A DNA stretch of 64,000 nt from JADCRZ01 sp041751095. GTDB taxonomy: Bacteria > Bacteroidota > Bacteroidia > Chitinophagales > Chitinophagaceae. A program made the position numbers and the translations under genes. The notes beneath the pieces were generated by a model. It ran no database searches, was not told the DNA's origin, and saw nothing but the letters and a program-made list of their open reading frames with translations. The stretch spans positions 61,150 to 125,149 of the forward strand of contig JBGSYC010000136.1 in NCBI GenBank assembly GCA_041751095.1, in the 5' to 3' direction. Numbering within the stretch: the first letter of the stretch is position 1; each line of letters opens with the position of its first letter. This document shows, piece by piece, positions 36,895-46,199 of this stretch.

Positions 36895-36990
36895 ATATAG
36901 CAAAGCAATTTATCTTTATCATCACAATGTAATTAATTATTTAGTTACTTTAATAGTAGCTTTCTATCTGACAATTAAAAAAGCAGGAAA

Positions 36991-39123
36991 ATGAGTGATA
37001 CGAAACCAAAAATCATCGTTAGAGACATTAGTTGGCTATCCTTTAATGCACGGGTGCTTCAGGAAGCGGCGGACCCTACCGTTCCTTTACGGGAACGTAT
37101 CCGTTTTCTTGGCATATTCTCAAATAACATGGATGAATTTTTCAGAGTGAGGGTAGCTACCTTAAAGCGCATGATGGACCTGAAAACCAGGGGCAATATG
37201 CATATGGAACAAGCGCCGGATAAAATTCTGGAGGAAATTCAGTCAATTGTATTAACCCAGCAAAGCGAATTCCACCGCATCTGGGAAAATATATCTGAAG
37301 AGCTTGAAAAAGAAAAGATATTCCTTGTAAATGAAAAACAACTGAACAGGGAACAAAGAGTGTTTGTACTGAGGTATTTTGAAGAAGAAGTCCGGTCAAA
37401 TACCATTCCGCTGATGATTGAAAGCATCCAGCACTTCCCTTACCTCAGGGATAAGTCCATATTTCTTGGAGTAGTCCTATCCAGGCAAGACTCTGCATAC
37501 AATAAAAAGTATGCCCTGATAGAAGTGCCCAGCAAGGTGCTGGGCAGATTCGTACTTCTTCCCTCACCTCCGGGCGAACATGCTATTATGCTTTTGGAAG
37601 ACGTGATCAGGTACAACCTTCCTTCCATTTTTTCGTATTTCGGTTATGATAAATACAATTCCTGGATCTTTAAAGTAACGCGGGATGCCGAAATAGACAT
37701 GGATACGGACGTAGCTACTTCCATTATCCAGAAGATTGAAAAAGGATTAAAAAACCGGCGTAAAGGAAAACCAGTGCGGTTTGTTTACGATAAGGAAATG
37801 GATCCGGGTTTGCTGGAGTACCTGATGAAGCGTATGAACCTGTCAAAGAAAGATAACCTTATTCCCGGCGGGCGCATTCATAATTTCAGGCACTTTATGG
37901 ATTTTCCTGATAATGTTTTCACCAAAAAGGGTCAGCGGAGAAAACCTTTTCAGCACCCTTTGCTTGCCAACTCGCACCGCGTAACAGACATTGTTCTTCA
38001 GAAAGATATCATGCTTCACTTTCCTTACCATTCTTTTTACCCTGTTATAGATATGCTTCGCGAAGCTGCAATAGATCCTGACGTTACGGCAATCAAGATT
38101 ACGTGTTACAGGCTTGCTGCAAATTCAAGGGTGGTCAATGCGCTCATCAATGCGGTTCGTAATGGCAAGCAAGTAACCGTTATGCTCGAGCTCAGGGCAA
38201 GATTTGATGAGGAAGCAAACCTCGAATGGAAAGAACGGCTTGAAGATGATGGCGTGAAGGTTATCATCGGCCTGCCAGACATGAAGGTGCACTCCAAAAT
38301 ATGCCTTATAAAAAAGCGGGTGAATAACAGAACTTATCATTATGGTTTCGTAAGTACAGGCAACCTCAATGAAAAAACCGCAAGGATCTATGGCGACCAT
38401 TGCCTCCTTACCGCTAACCGTAACATCATGGCCGATGTTAACCGCATGTTTAATTACCTGGAGAAACCAAAAGAAGGACAGCATTTCCTTAAAGAGTGCA
38501 AAACGTTGATCCCCTGCCCTACCGCGCTGAGGCGTGAATTGCTGAAAATGATCAACAGGGAAATAAAAATGGCTAAGAGTAATCAACCTGCCTCCATTAT
38601 TCTGAAAATGAATTCTCTCTCAGATGAGGAACTCATAGAAAAGTTAAATGAAGCCGCGAGAGAAGGCGTAGAACTCAAAATGATTGTTCGCGGTATCTTT
38701 TGTATGTGCACCGGGAATAAGAAATTTAAAAAGCCTGTTAAAGCCATCAGCATCATCGACGAATACCTCGAACATGCCCGGGTGTTTCTTTTTCATAACG
38801 GCGGCAAAGAAAGATTATTTATTTCTTCGGCAGACTGGATGGTTCGGAACCTCGACCACAGGGTGGAAGCAACCTGCCCTGTGCTTGATGAAGACATCAA
38901 AAAAGTAATGAAAAACATTCTTAATATCCAGTTAAGCGACAATGTAAAGGCAAGGGTTTTGAACAACGATCTGAATAATGAATACGTAAAGGCAGGCGAA
39001 AACAATAAAAGGATCCGGTCTCAAATAGACACCTTTAACTATCTGCTATCATTAAGCCAGCAGGACAGAAAACCTGTTCCGCAGATCAAAGAATTGATTG
39101 CGCAGGAAATGCCTGTTAACTGA
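36991..39123 (+). CDS. ppk1: Polyphosphate kinase 1
   Basis: This 710-residue enzyme shows the four PPK1 domains. The N-terminal domain starts at about 8 (RDISWLSFNARVLQEA), followed by a middle region with FPYHSFYPVIDMLREAA and two phospholipase-D-like C-terminal domains. The autophosphorylated His434 lies in KVHSKICLI, and YGFVSTGNLNEKTARIYGDH follows. It makes polyphosphate from ATP reversibly, associated with the inner membrane. The length is standard. The ppx gene follows 16 bases later. Confidence 0.96.
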   Translation: MSDTKPKIIVRDISWLSFNARVLQEAADPTVPLRERIRFLGIFSNNMDEFFRVRVATLKRMMDLKTRGNMHMEQAPDKILEEIQSIVLTQQSEFHRIWENISEELEKEKIFLVNEKQLNREQRVFVLRYFEEEVRSNTIPLMIESIQHFPYLRDKSIFLGVVLSRQDSAYNKKYALIEVPSKVLGRFVLLPSPPGEHAIMLLEDVIRYNLPSIFSYFGYDKYNSWIFKVTRDAEIDMDTDVATSIIQKIEKGLKNRRKGKPVRFVYDKEMDPGLLEYLMKRMNLSKKDNLIPGGRIHNFRHFMDFPDNVFTKKGQRRKPFQHPLLANSHRVTDIVLQKDIMLHFPYHSFYPVIDMLREAAIDPDVTAIKITCYRLAANSRVVNALINAVRNGKQVTVMLELRARFDEEANLEWKERLEDDGVKVIIGLPDMKVHSKICLIKKRVNNRTYHYGFVSTGNLNEKTARIYGDHCLLTANRNIMADVNRMFNYLEKPKEGQHFLKECKTLIPCPTALRRELLKMINREIKMAKSNQPASIILKMNSLSDEELIEKLNEAAREGVELKMIVRGIFCMCTGNKKFKKPVKAISIIDEYLEHARVFLFHNGGKERLFISSADWMVRNLDHRVEATCPVLDEDIKKVMKNILNIQLSDNVKARVLNNDLNNEYVKAGENNKRIRSQIDTFNYLLSLSQQDRKPVPQIKELIAQEMPVN

Positions 39124-39139
39124 TCTGTTTAATTATTTC

Positions 39140-40039
39140 ATGATGACACTGGCTGCCATTGATATCGGAAGTAATGCGGCAAGGTTGCTGATTTCCGGGG
39201 TAACAAAAATTCCCGGGAGCGTCCCTGCATTTGGTAAGCTAAACCTGATACGCGTGCCGTTGCGGCTGGGATTTGATGTTTTCGAGCACAAAAAAATACT
39301 TCCTGAGAAAGAAGGCATGGTCATCAATACGATGCATGCATTTCGTTACCTCTTAGACGTATATTCAGTTGTACATTACAAAGCCTGTGCAACTTCGGCT
39401 ATGAGAGACGCCGAAAACGCCTGGCACATTATACAACGCGTTAAAAGCGAAACCGGAATAGATATTGAAGTGATCAGCGGCGACACAGAAGCTTCTTTTA
39501 TCTATGAAAGCCACATAGCTGAAAATCTTTCCAGGGAACATTCTTATCTGTATATTGACGTAGGGGGCGGTAGCACAGAACTTACCCTGTTCAGCAATAG
39601 CCAGATGGTGTTTAAGAAATCTTTTGATATCGGTACCATACGTTTGTTGAAAAGCCAGGTGACAGACGCCGACTGGCAAACAGTAAAAGACTTCGTAAGG
39701 GCAAAACTGAAAAGCCATAAAAGCCTGATTGCCATTGGCGCCGGGGGTAACATCAATAAAGTGTTTTCCATGTCGAAAAAAAAAGATGGGAAACCCTTGT
39801 CGCTCGAGCTGTTAAAAGACTATTATAAAGAGCTGAACAGCTTTCCACTGTACGAACGCATGCGCCTGTATAATCTCCGGGAAGACAGGGCTGATGTTAT
39901 CGTTCCCGCTCTTTTTATATTTATCAATGTTATGCGCTGGGCAAACGCAAACGAAATATTTGTTCCAAAAATCGGTTTGGCAGACGGAATGATCCAACAC
40001 CTTTATCATGAATTGCCGCTGAGAGATGTTGCAGTGTAA
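39140..40039 (+). CDS. ppx: Exopolyphosphatase / Ppx-GppA family phosphatase
   Basis: The frame reaches back into ppk (39098), but the proper N-terminus is the ATG at 39140 (MMTLAAIDIGSNAARLLI), giving 299 residues. It has the ASKHA phosphate-1 loop AAIDIGSNAARL and the phosphate-2 DVGGGSTELTLF of the Ppx/GppA family. It lacks the C-terminal HD domain of the 500-residue E. coli forms, as usual for short Ppx. It hydrolyses polyphosphate ends or pppGpp. Pairing with ppk1 argues for polyphosphate turnover. Confidence 0.92.
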   Translation: MMTLAAIDIGSNAARLLISGVTKIPGSVPAFGKLNLIRVPLRLGFDVFEHKKILPEKEGMVINTMHAFRYLLDVYSVVHYKACATSAMRDAENAWHIIQRVKSETGIDIEVISGDTEASFIYESHIAENLSREHSYLYIDVGGGSTELTLFSNSQMVFKKSFDIGTIRLLKSQVTDADWQTVKDFVRAKLKSHKSLIAIGAGGNINKVFSMSKKKDGKPLSLELLKDYYKELNSFPLYERMRLYNLREDRADVIVPALFIFINVMRWANANEIFVPKIGLADGMIQHLYHELPLRDVAV

Positions 40040-40097
40040 ACGCTGGTGATTTCCTTTTGCTTTAAATACCATTTTTCTATGGAGATCCTTATAAAAC

Positions 40098-40919
40098 ATG
40101 CTGATGTCTACTTACAAGGAAGTTAAAAAAGTAACTACGAACACGTTGCTGCAAATGAAAGTAAAGGGCATCAAAATCTCTATGATTACGGCCTACGATT
40201 ATTCTTTTGCCAGTATCTTTGATGCCTCTGGTATTGACATCATTTTAGTGGGTGATAGTGCAAGCAACGTTATGGCGGGTCACGAAACAACGCTTCCCAT
40301 TACCCTCGATCAAATGATCTATCACGCTGCCTCAGTCATGCGCGGGGTTAACCGCTGCCTGGTGACGGTAGATCTTCCTTTTGGCTCGTACCAGGGTAAT
40401 TCAAAAGAGGCGTTGATATCCACTATAAGGATCATGAAAGAAACCGGCGCCCATTCCATTAAGCTGGAAGGCGGAGAAGAAGTAATTGAATCAGTAAAGC
40501 GGATTATATCATCCGGCGTACCGGTAATGGGGCATCTTGGATTAACCCCACAATCCATCTATAAATTCGGTACATACACAGTAAGGGCTAAAGAAGAAGA
40601 TGAAGCGCTGCGGTTGAAACGGGACGCCCTTTTGCTTCAGGACGCCGGCTGCTTTGCCATTGTACTTGAAAAGATACCGGCATTACTGGCCAGGGAAGTG
40701 TCAGCGAGTTTGCAGATCCCTACCATTGGCATAGGAGCAGGAAAGTTCTGTAACGGGCAGGTATTGGTCATGCATGACATGCTGGGCATTACCACAGAGT
40801 TCAAACCCCGTTTTCTTCGTCAGTATCTTAACCTGAACGAACAGGTTACCGGCGCTGTACAGCAGTACATCAAAGATGTAAAATCACAGGATTTTCCGGG
40901 CGAGCACGAACAGTACTAA
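40098..40919 (+). CDS. panB: 3-methyl-2-oxobutanoate hydroxymethyltransferase
   Basis: This 273-residue enzyme has the PanB blocks ISMITAYDYSFASIFD, VGDSASNVMAGHETTLPITLDQM, TVDLPFGSYQ, SIKLEGG, VMGHLGLTPQSIYKFG and IPTIGIGAGKFCNGQVLVMHDMLG. It transfers a one-carbon unit from methylene-tetrahydrofolate to alpha-ketoisovalerate in pantothenate synthesis. Two ATGs (40098, 40104) are possible starts. panC is not in the window. Confidence 0.96.
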   Translation: MLMSTYKEVKKVTTNTLLQMKVKGIKISMITAYDYSFASIFDASGIDIILVGDSASNVMAGHETTLPITLDQMIYHAASVMRGVNRCLVTVDLPFGSYQGNSKEALISTIRIMKETGAHSIKLEGGEEVIESVKRIISSGVPVMGHLGLTPQSIYKFGTYTVRAKEEDEALRLKRDALLLQDAGCFAIVLEKIPALLAREVSASLQIPTIGIGAGKFCNGQVLVMHDMLGITTEFKPRFLRQYLNLNEQVTGAVQQYIKDVKSQDFPGEHEQY

Positions 40920-41033
40920 GAAGTATGGTGCCGATAAACAGCATCTGCATAGCTGATAAAAAATTTAACACCGAAACAGTGTTATACATGAACCTTATGT
41001 CATCGGCAACTGTAGCTTAACAATACCAGGTAT

Positions 41034-42560
41034 ATGAAAGAAATATTAGACCGGCTCCATATCAGTCAGCGCAATAGTGGTGTTTCCACTGGTAGTGTAT
41101 GGTTAAAAGCTACCGGACGGAAAATTGATTCGTACTCTCCTGTGGACGGCAACCTGATTGCGACCGTAATGGCGGCGGGTAAAGAAAATTATGAGGATAC
41201 GATTAGAACAGCATCGGAAGCATTTACACAATGGCGCATGTGGCCAGCCCCAAAGAGAGGAGGCATTGTACGGCAGATTGGTGAAGCCTTAAGAAATCAT
41301 AAGGAGTCGCTTGGAAGGCTGGTATCATACGAGATGGGCAAAAGCCTGCAGGAGGGCATGGGCGAAGTGCAGGAGATGATAGACATCTGTGATTTCGCTG
41401 TTGGACTGTCACGGCAATTGCATGGTTTAACCATGCACAGCGAAAGGCCGGGCCACCGGATGTATGAACAATATCATCCGCTCGGCACAGTGGGGATCAT
41501 ATCAGCTTTTAATTTTCCGGTGGCTGTCTGGAGCTGGAATGCCATGCTTGCCTGGGTATGCGGTGACGTATGTTTGTGGAAGCCTTCCGAGAAAACGCCT
41601 TTATGCGCTGTTGCATGCCAGCACATCGTTGCCGGGGTGTTTGCAAAAAATAATGTGCCTGAAGGCGTAAGTTGCTTAGTAGCCGGGGACAGGGATGCGG
41701 GTGAATGGATGAGCCATGATACAAGAATTTCGCTGCTTTCCGCCACAGGGTCTACCCGCATGGGAAAGGCGGTAGGCGCAGCCGTAGGTGCCAGGCTGGG
41801 CAGAAGCCTTCTGGAATTAGGTGGCAATAATGCCATTGTCATTTCTGAAAACGCAGACCTCGCTATAGGGTTAACCGCGAGCTTGTTTGGCGCCGTGGGA
41901 ACTGCAGGGCAGCGATGCACTACAACGCGCCGGTTAATTATACAGGAGAAAATTTACGACACTTTTAAACATAAACTCCGTAGTGCTTATCAACAGTTAA
42001 GGATCGGAAATCCACTGGATGAGACCAATCATGTAGGGCCGCTGATCGATAAAGATGCTGTGTCAGCCTATGAAAAAGCAATACTTGAATGTAAGAACCA
42101 GGGAGGTGTTTTTTTAGTGGAAGGCGGAATCTGCGAGGGAGAAGACTATAAAAGCGGATGTTATGTTAAGCCTTGCATTGCCGAAGTAGAAAGTGATTAT
42201 CCAATTGTGCAGCATGAAACCTTTGCCCCGATTCTCTTCATTATGAAATACAACACCCTTGAGGAAGCGATAGCCATACAAAACAATGTGCCGCAGGGCT
42301 TATCATCGGCTGTAATCACAATGAATATTCGCGAGTCGGAACAGTTCCTATCACATGCAGGCAGTGATTGCGGGATAGCAAATGTAAATATCGGTACAAG
42401 CGGTGCCGAGATCGGCGGAGCATTCGGAGGGGAAAAAGAAACCGGCGGCGGCCGTGAAAGCGGAAGCGACGCGTGGAAAATTTATATGCGACGGCAGACA
42501 AATACCATAAACTATTCTGATAAATTAACCCTGGCTCAGGGTATCCGGTTTGATCTATAA
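41034..42560 (+). CDS. ALDH7-family aldehyde dehydrogenase (alpha-aminoadipic semialdehyde / piperideine-6-carboxylate type)
   Basis: This 508-residue enzyme matches the ALDH7 (antiquitin, AmaB) subfamily along its length: PAPKRGGIVRQIGEALR, ISAFNFPVAVWSWNAML with Asn160, SLLELGGNNAIV with Glu261, and catalytic Cys295 in GTAGQRCTTTRR. The tail SGAEIGGAFGGEKETGGGRESGSD and ending NYSDKLTLAQGIRF are subfamily marks. Members oxidise alpha-aminoadipate semialdehyde in lysine breakdown with NAD+. No other lysine-catabolic gene is adjacent. It is cytoplasmic. Confidence 0.92.
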   Translation: MKEILDRLHISQRNSGVSTGSVWLKATGRKIDSYSPVDGNLIATVMAAGKENYEDTIRTASEAFTQWRMWPAPKRGGIVRQIGEALRNHKESLGRLVSYEMGKSLQEGMGEVQEMIDICDFAVGLSRQLHGLTMHSERPGHRMYEQYHPLGTVGIISAFNFPVAVWSWNAMLAWVCGDVCLWKPSEKTPLCAVACQHIVAGVFAKNNVPEGVSCLVAGDRDAGEWMSHDTRISLLSATGSTRMGKAVGAAVGARLGRSLLELGGNNAIVISENADLAIGLTASLFGAVGTAGQRCTTTRRLIIQEKIYDTFKHKLRSAYQQLRIGNPLDETNHVGPLIDKDAVSAYEKAILECKNQGGVFLVEGGICEGEDYKSGCYVKPCIAEVESDYPIVQHETFAPILFIMKYNTLEEAIAIQNNVPQGLSSAVITMNIRESEQFLSHAGSDCGIANVNIGTSGAEIGGAFGGEKETGGGRESGSDAWKIYMRRQTNTINYSDKLTLAQGIRFDL

Positions 42561-42637
42561 ATTAATCACAATTTCTTTTTGGCGCCAATGGATTCCCGAT
42601 TAAATTTCTCAAATTTGAACGATAAACATGATCGTGC

Positions 42638-44326
42638 ATGATTAAACAATTAATGACTTTGGTAGTGGTGGTTTCTCTTACGTGGCAAACTTCAGTTTGT
42701 GTTGGGCAGGGAAACGCTGTAACTGACCTTCCAAAAGGATGGCATTTGCTCGACAAAGAGAAAGACGGGTTTTATGGAATCAGCCTGTCCCAGGCCTATG
42801 AATTTCTCAAAGGAAAGAAGAGTCACCCGGTTATCGTAGGTATTATTGACACGGGTGTTGATACTTTACATGAAGATTTGAAAGAGGTATTGTGGAGAAA
42901 TCCCAGAGAGATTCCGAAAAACGGAATAGATGATGATAAAAATGGTTATGTGGATGACATCCATGGATGGAACTTTCTTGGCGGAAAAGATGGGAGGAAC
43001 GTAAGAGAAGATTCACATGAAGCAGCAAGGATCTATCATAAGTTAAAACCGGTATACGGTAAGAATAACATCGACACTTTGTCGCTTTCGCCTGAAAAGA
43101 AGGAACAGTACCAGGTGTGGTTAAAAGTAAAATCAACCATCGAAGGTGATGCTGCCAGCGGCGGTGTTGATTATATCATCCTTCAGCGGTTATTGAAAAC
43201 AAGTATTTCCAGCGACAGTATTCTGCGCAACTCCGTTGGGGCCACTTATACCGGTAACGACCTTGAAAAGTTTGCGCCTGCCAATCCTGCGGAGCAAAAA
43301 GCTAAAGCCATAATGCTGAATGTGTTTCACGCATTCGCCCTGATGGACAAACCAAACAATGAATTTCTGGTGGAATTGAAGGAAACAATCGAGAGTGAGC
43401 AAAAAAAGAAAGAAGCTTTAGACAAGGTTCCACCTGATTACCGGGGCGAGATCGTGAAAGATGATGAATCGAATATCGAAGACCGGTATTATGGCAATAA
43501 CGACGTGATGGCCGGATCGCCTGACCATGGCACCCATGTTGCCGGTATTATCGCTGCAAAAAGAAGTAATGGGAAAGGTATGGACGGCATTGCGGATAAT
43601 GTACGCATAATGGCCATACGCGCCGTTGCCAACGGAGATGAACATGATAAGGATGTAGCCTTGTCTATTAGGTACGCTGTAGACAATGGGGCCAAAGTTG
43701 TCAACATGAGTTTTGGCAAAGGCTTTTCTCCCGAGAAACAATGGGTGGATGACGCGGTGAAATATGCTGAGTCTAAAGGTGTGTTGCTCATTCATGCAGC
43801 GGGCAACGAAGCCCAGAATGTTGACACTACTGAGAATTTTCCAAACCCAAATTTAAAAGGTTCGAAAACAAGAGCTACCAATTGGATTACCGTTGGCGCA
43901 AGCAGTGATCCGCTGGCAGAAAAATCCTCTAAAAGCTATACTGCATATTTTTCAAACTACGGCAAAAAAGAAGTGGACATATTCGCGCCGGGCACAAAAA
44001 TCTATTCTTCCTTACCCGGCGGAAATATTTACAGCAGCCTTCAGGGCACAAGTATGGCAGCACCTGTCGTTGCCGGTGTGGCGGCGCTGATTTACAGTTA
44101 CTATCCGGATTTATCACCAGCTCAGGTTAAGTACGCAATTGAAAAATCCGCGGTTCATCTACCTGTAAAGGTGAAAAACCCCGGATCAGCAGACGTTGTA
44201 GACTTTTCAGACATTTCAACTTCAGGCGGGATATTAAATGCTTATGGAGCAGTGAAACTTGCCTCACAGCTAAAGCCTGAAAAAACTGTCAATCAGAAAT
44301 CTACCTTCCGGAATAAAAAAGGCTGA
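42638..44326 (+). CDS. Exported S8 family serine peptidase (subtilisin-like)
   Basis: This 562-residue protein has a signal peptide (about 1-24). The catalytic triad is visible: Asp71 in VGIIDTGVD, His297 in DHGTHVAGI and Ser472 in GTSMAAPVVAG. More than 220 residues separate Asp and His, far more than in subtilisin (32). The insertion (about 85-290) is charged and helical and is a known feature of this Bacteroidota S8 subgroup. No T9SS sorting domain or propeptide is obvious. The role is probably periplasmic or extracellular protein degradation. Confidence 0.92.
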   Translation: MIKQLMTLVVVVSLTWQTSVCVGQGNAVTDLPKGWHLLDKEKDGFYGISLSQAYEFLKGKKSHPVIVGIIDTGVDTLHEDLKEVLWRNPREIPKNGIDDDKNGYVDDIHGWNFLGGKDGRNVREDSHEAARIYHKLKPVYGKNNIDTLSLSPEKKEQYQVWLKVKSTIEGDAASGGVDYIILQRLLKTSISSDSILRNSVGATYTGNDLEKFAPANPAEQKAKAIMLNVFHAFALMDKPNNEFLVELKETIESEQKKKEALDKVPPDYRGEIVKDDESNIEDRYYGNNDVMAGSPDHGTHVAGIIAAKRSNGKGMDGIADNVRIMAIRAVANGDEHDKDVALSIRYAVDNGAKVVNMSFGKGFSPEKQWVDDAVKYAESKGVLLIHAAGNEAQNVDTTENFPNPNLKGSKTRATNWITVGASSDPLAEKSSKSYTAYFSNYGKKEVDIFAPGTKIYSSLPGGNIYSSLQGTSMAAPVVAGVAALIYSYYPDLSPAQVKYAIEKSAVHLPVKVKNPGSADVVDFSDISTSGGILNAYGAVKLASQLKPEKTVNQKSTFRNKKG

Positions 44327-44342
44327 TCCGTCATTGCGATTC

Positions 44343-44378
44343 AAACCGTTCCTTTCTTTGATAAAGAAACGGTTTGTT
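44343..44378 (+). terminator. Probable terminator of the S8 peptidase gene
   Basis: AAACCGTT at 44343-44350 can pair with AACGGTTT at 44368-44375, with an inner TTTCTTT/AAAGAAA pairing and a short T-rich tail. It is 17 bases past the stop. The T-tract is weak. Confidence 0.5.
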
Positions 44379-44410
44379 AATCCTGCTTCATAATTCAAGT
44401 CAACCTGGCA

Positions 44411-44917
44411 ATGGCACAAGCAAGTATCACTGCGCCTGATTATTTCAACCGGTACATATCCTTGGTGGACGAGGACAACCTGAACAAAGCTATCCGGAAA
44501 AACAGCAAAAAATTCCGGCAGCTGTTAAAAGCTATACCGGAAAAGAAATCGGGATATGCGTATGCTGATGGCAAATGGACGCTTAAACAACTGCTACAGC
44601 ACATTATCGACGCAGAAAGAATATTTACTTACCGGGCGTTGTGGTTTGCCAGGCAAGATGAACAGCCACTATCGGGCTTCGATGAGAATGCCTGGGCTTC
44701 TCACGCCGATGCCTCCGGAAGGGAGTGGAAAGAAATGATTGATGAATTCAGGGCGGTGAGAAAATCCACAGAATATTTATTCACCTCTTTTAGCGACGAT
44801 GAATTAAGGGGTAGCGGATTATCCGGCGGAAATTTGATCAATGTTACCGCACTTGGGTACGTCTGTGTAGGCCATGTTGATCACCATATGAGAATAATCC
44901 GCGAACGATACCTGTAA
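44411..44917 (+). CDS. DinB-family (DinB_2) putative metal-dependent protein
   Basis: This 168-residue protein has the four-helix DinB/YfiT fold pattern. LKQLLQHIIDAERIFTYRAL near residue 55 and GHVDHHMRIIRERYL at the C-terminus supply the three histidines that bind a metal in the family. Some members are thiol-dependent transferases, including bacillithiol S-transferases, which is of interest because bshC is in the window; a direct link is inference. The stop is 8 bases from the convergent Fe-S gene. Confidence 0.88.
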   Translation: MAQASITAPDYFNRYISLVDEDNLNKAIRKNSKKFRQLLKAIPEKKSGYAYADGKWTLKQLLQHIIDAERIFTYRALWFARQDEQPLSGFDENAWASHADASGREWKEMIDEFRAVRKSTEYLFTSFSDDELRGSGLSGGNLINVTALGYVCVGHVDHHMRIIRERYL

Positions 44918-44925
44918 CAACACTG

Positions 44926-45705
44926 TCATTGCATACTTGCTTCTACAAGCTCTGCAATGTCATAAACGGATACGTGCTGTTCTTTCTCTTTTCCTTTTAC
45001 ACCATCTGTCAGCATAGTGTTACAAAATGGGCAGGCTGCTGCGATAATTGAAGCGCCTGTATCAATGGCCTCACTGGTTCTTTCCATGTTAACTCTGGCC
45101 ACTCCTTTCTCTTCCTCTTTAAACATTTGCGCCCCTCCTGCACCGCAGCATAATCCGTTTGAGCGGCAACGCTTCATTTCGACAAGCTCGGCATCAAAAG
45201 CCTCAAGAACTTTCCGGGGAGCTTCGTAGATGTTGTTCGCCCTGCCAAGATAGCAGCTATCGTGATAGGTTATCTTTTTACCTGCAAACCGCCCATCTTC
45301 TTTCATTTTTATTTTGCCTTCATCGATCAGTTGCTGCAAAAAGCTTGCATGGTGAACAACCTCGTAATTACCTCCCAGATCAGGATATTCATTCTTCAAC
45401 GTGTTAAAACAATGAGGACAGGCAGTGACTATCTTTCTTATCGCGTAGTTGTTGAGTATCTGAATATTCTGGTACGCCATCATCTGGAACATGAATTCGT
45501 TTCCTGCTCGTCGTACAGGATCTCCTGTGCACATTTCTTCTTTCCCGAGAATAGCATATTTGATTCCCACCTTATTGAGGATATTGACAAATGCTTTGGT
45601 TATCCTTTGCGCGCGCTGGTCGAAACTCCCGGCACATCCCACCCAAAACAACACGTCAGGGCTTTCCCCATTTGCCGAGAGCTCAGCCATGACCGGTACA
45701 TGCAT
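44926..45705 (-). CDS. (Fe-S)-binding protein with two CCG domains (HdrB/LldE-like)
   Basis: This 259-residue protein has two cysteine-rich CCG repeats. The first is VGCAGSFDQR ... MCTGDP ... CPHCFNTLKNEYP, where CTG replaces CCG. The second is CYLGRANN ... LCCGAGGAQMF ... CPFCNTML. Such proteins are subunits of heterodisulfide-reductase-like or lactate-oxidase-type complexes that pass electrons through Fe-S clusters. In Bacteroidota this protein is usually encoded next to a larger (Fe-S)-binding partner, but none is seen here. The start at 45705 matches the family N-terminus. Confidence 0.87.
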   Translation of the reverse strand: MHVPVMAELSANGESPDVLFWVGCAGSFDQRAQRITKAFVNILNKVGIKYAILGKEEMCTGDPVRRAGNEFMFQMMAYQNIQILNNYAIRKIVTACPHCFNTLKNEYPDLGGNYEVVHHASFLQQLIDEGKIKMKEDGRFAGKKITYHDSCYLGRANNIYEAPRKVLEAFDAELVEMKRCRSNGLCCGAGGAQMFKEEEKGVARVNMERTSEAIDTGASIIAAACPFCNTMLTDGVKGKEKEQHVSVYDIAELVEASMQ

Positions 45706-46199
45706 GTAAATTTTTCTGTAAATCTAATGAATGCTACAGAAATACCATCTGTTGCCGTTAACGTATTTAACGATTGATCATTTAGCGTGCAACCCTGAAA
45801 ATAAAAGTCGCCTCGTGACAACGCTGTCGTGAATTGATTCAGGTGTTCTCCGGAGTATTTTAGTTAAGTTCCTTTATCTTCGTGCGCGCCTGGATTTTTG
45901 GTGAAGCCGTCTCCACTATGAAGTACCGGAAGGAATGTGCATAAACTTTGATTCCTGCTGACAAGAGGATTTTATTACTGATAAAAGTGAGGAAGCAAGG
46001 GGGTTCAAGGGCATCATTCCCCAAGCACACCGGCAACGTATATTCTTTACTGTTTTCAAAACGGCCTGGAGGGGCTGCTATGCTGCCGGACTTACCGGCG
46101 GGATTTTATCGGACATGCACAAGCGCTTTTAAGATGCTAAATCGAGCTTTAGAACCGCATTACCGGTCAAATCAAAATTTAAAGAACAGGTAAAACTTG
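45706..46199. other. 494-base gap with no recognised gene
   Basis: An 81-codon frame at 45948-46193 has a composition and translation that do not look like protein and no recognisable family. I see no tRNA, hairpin terminator or repeat. The gap separates divergent genes and should hold both promoters. Confidence 0.4.

Noticed and set aside
36801..36990. Riboswitch or leader structure before ppk.
   Set aside because: Only short AT-rich sequence, with no conserved aptamer-like pattern that I can recognise.
45948..46193. 81-codon open frame upstream of the ATP-grasp gene.
   Set aside because: The composition is not protein-like and there is no recognisable family; more likely chance in a gene-free gap.
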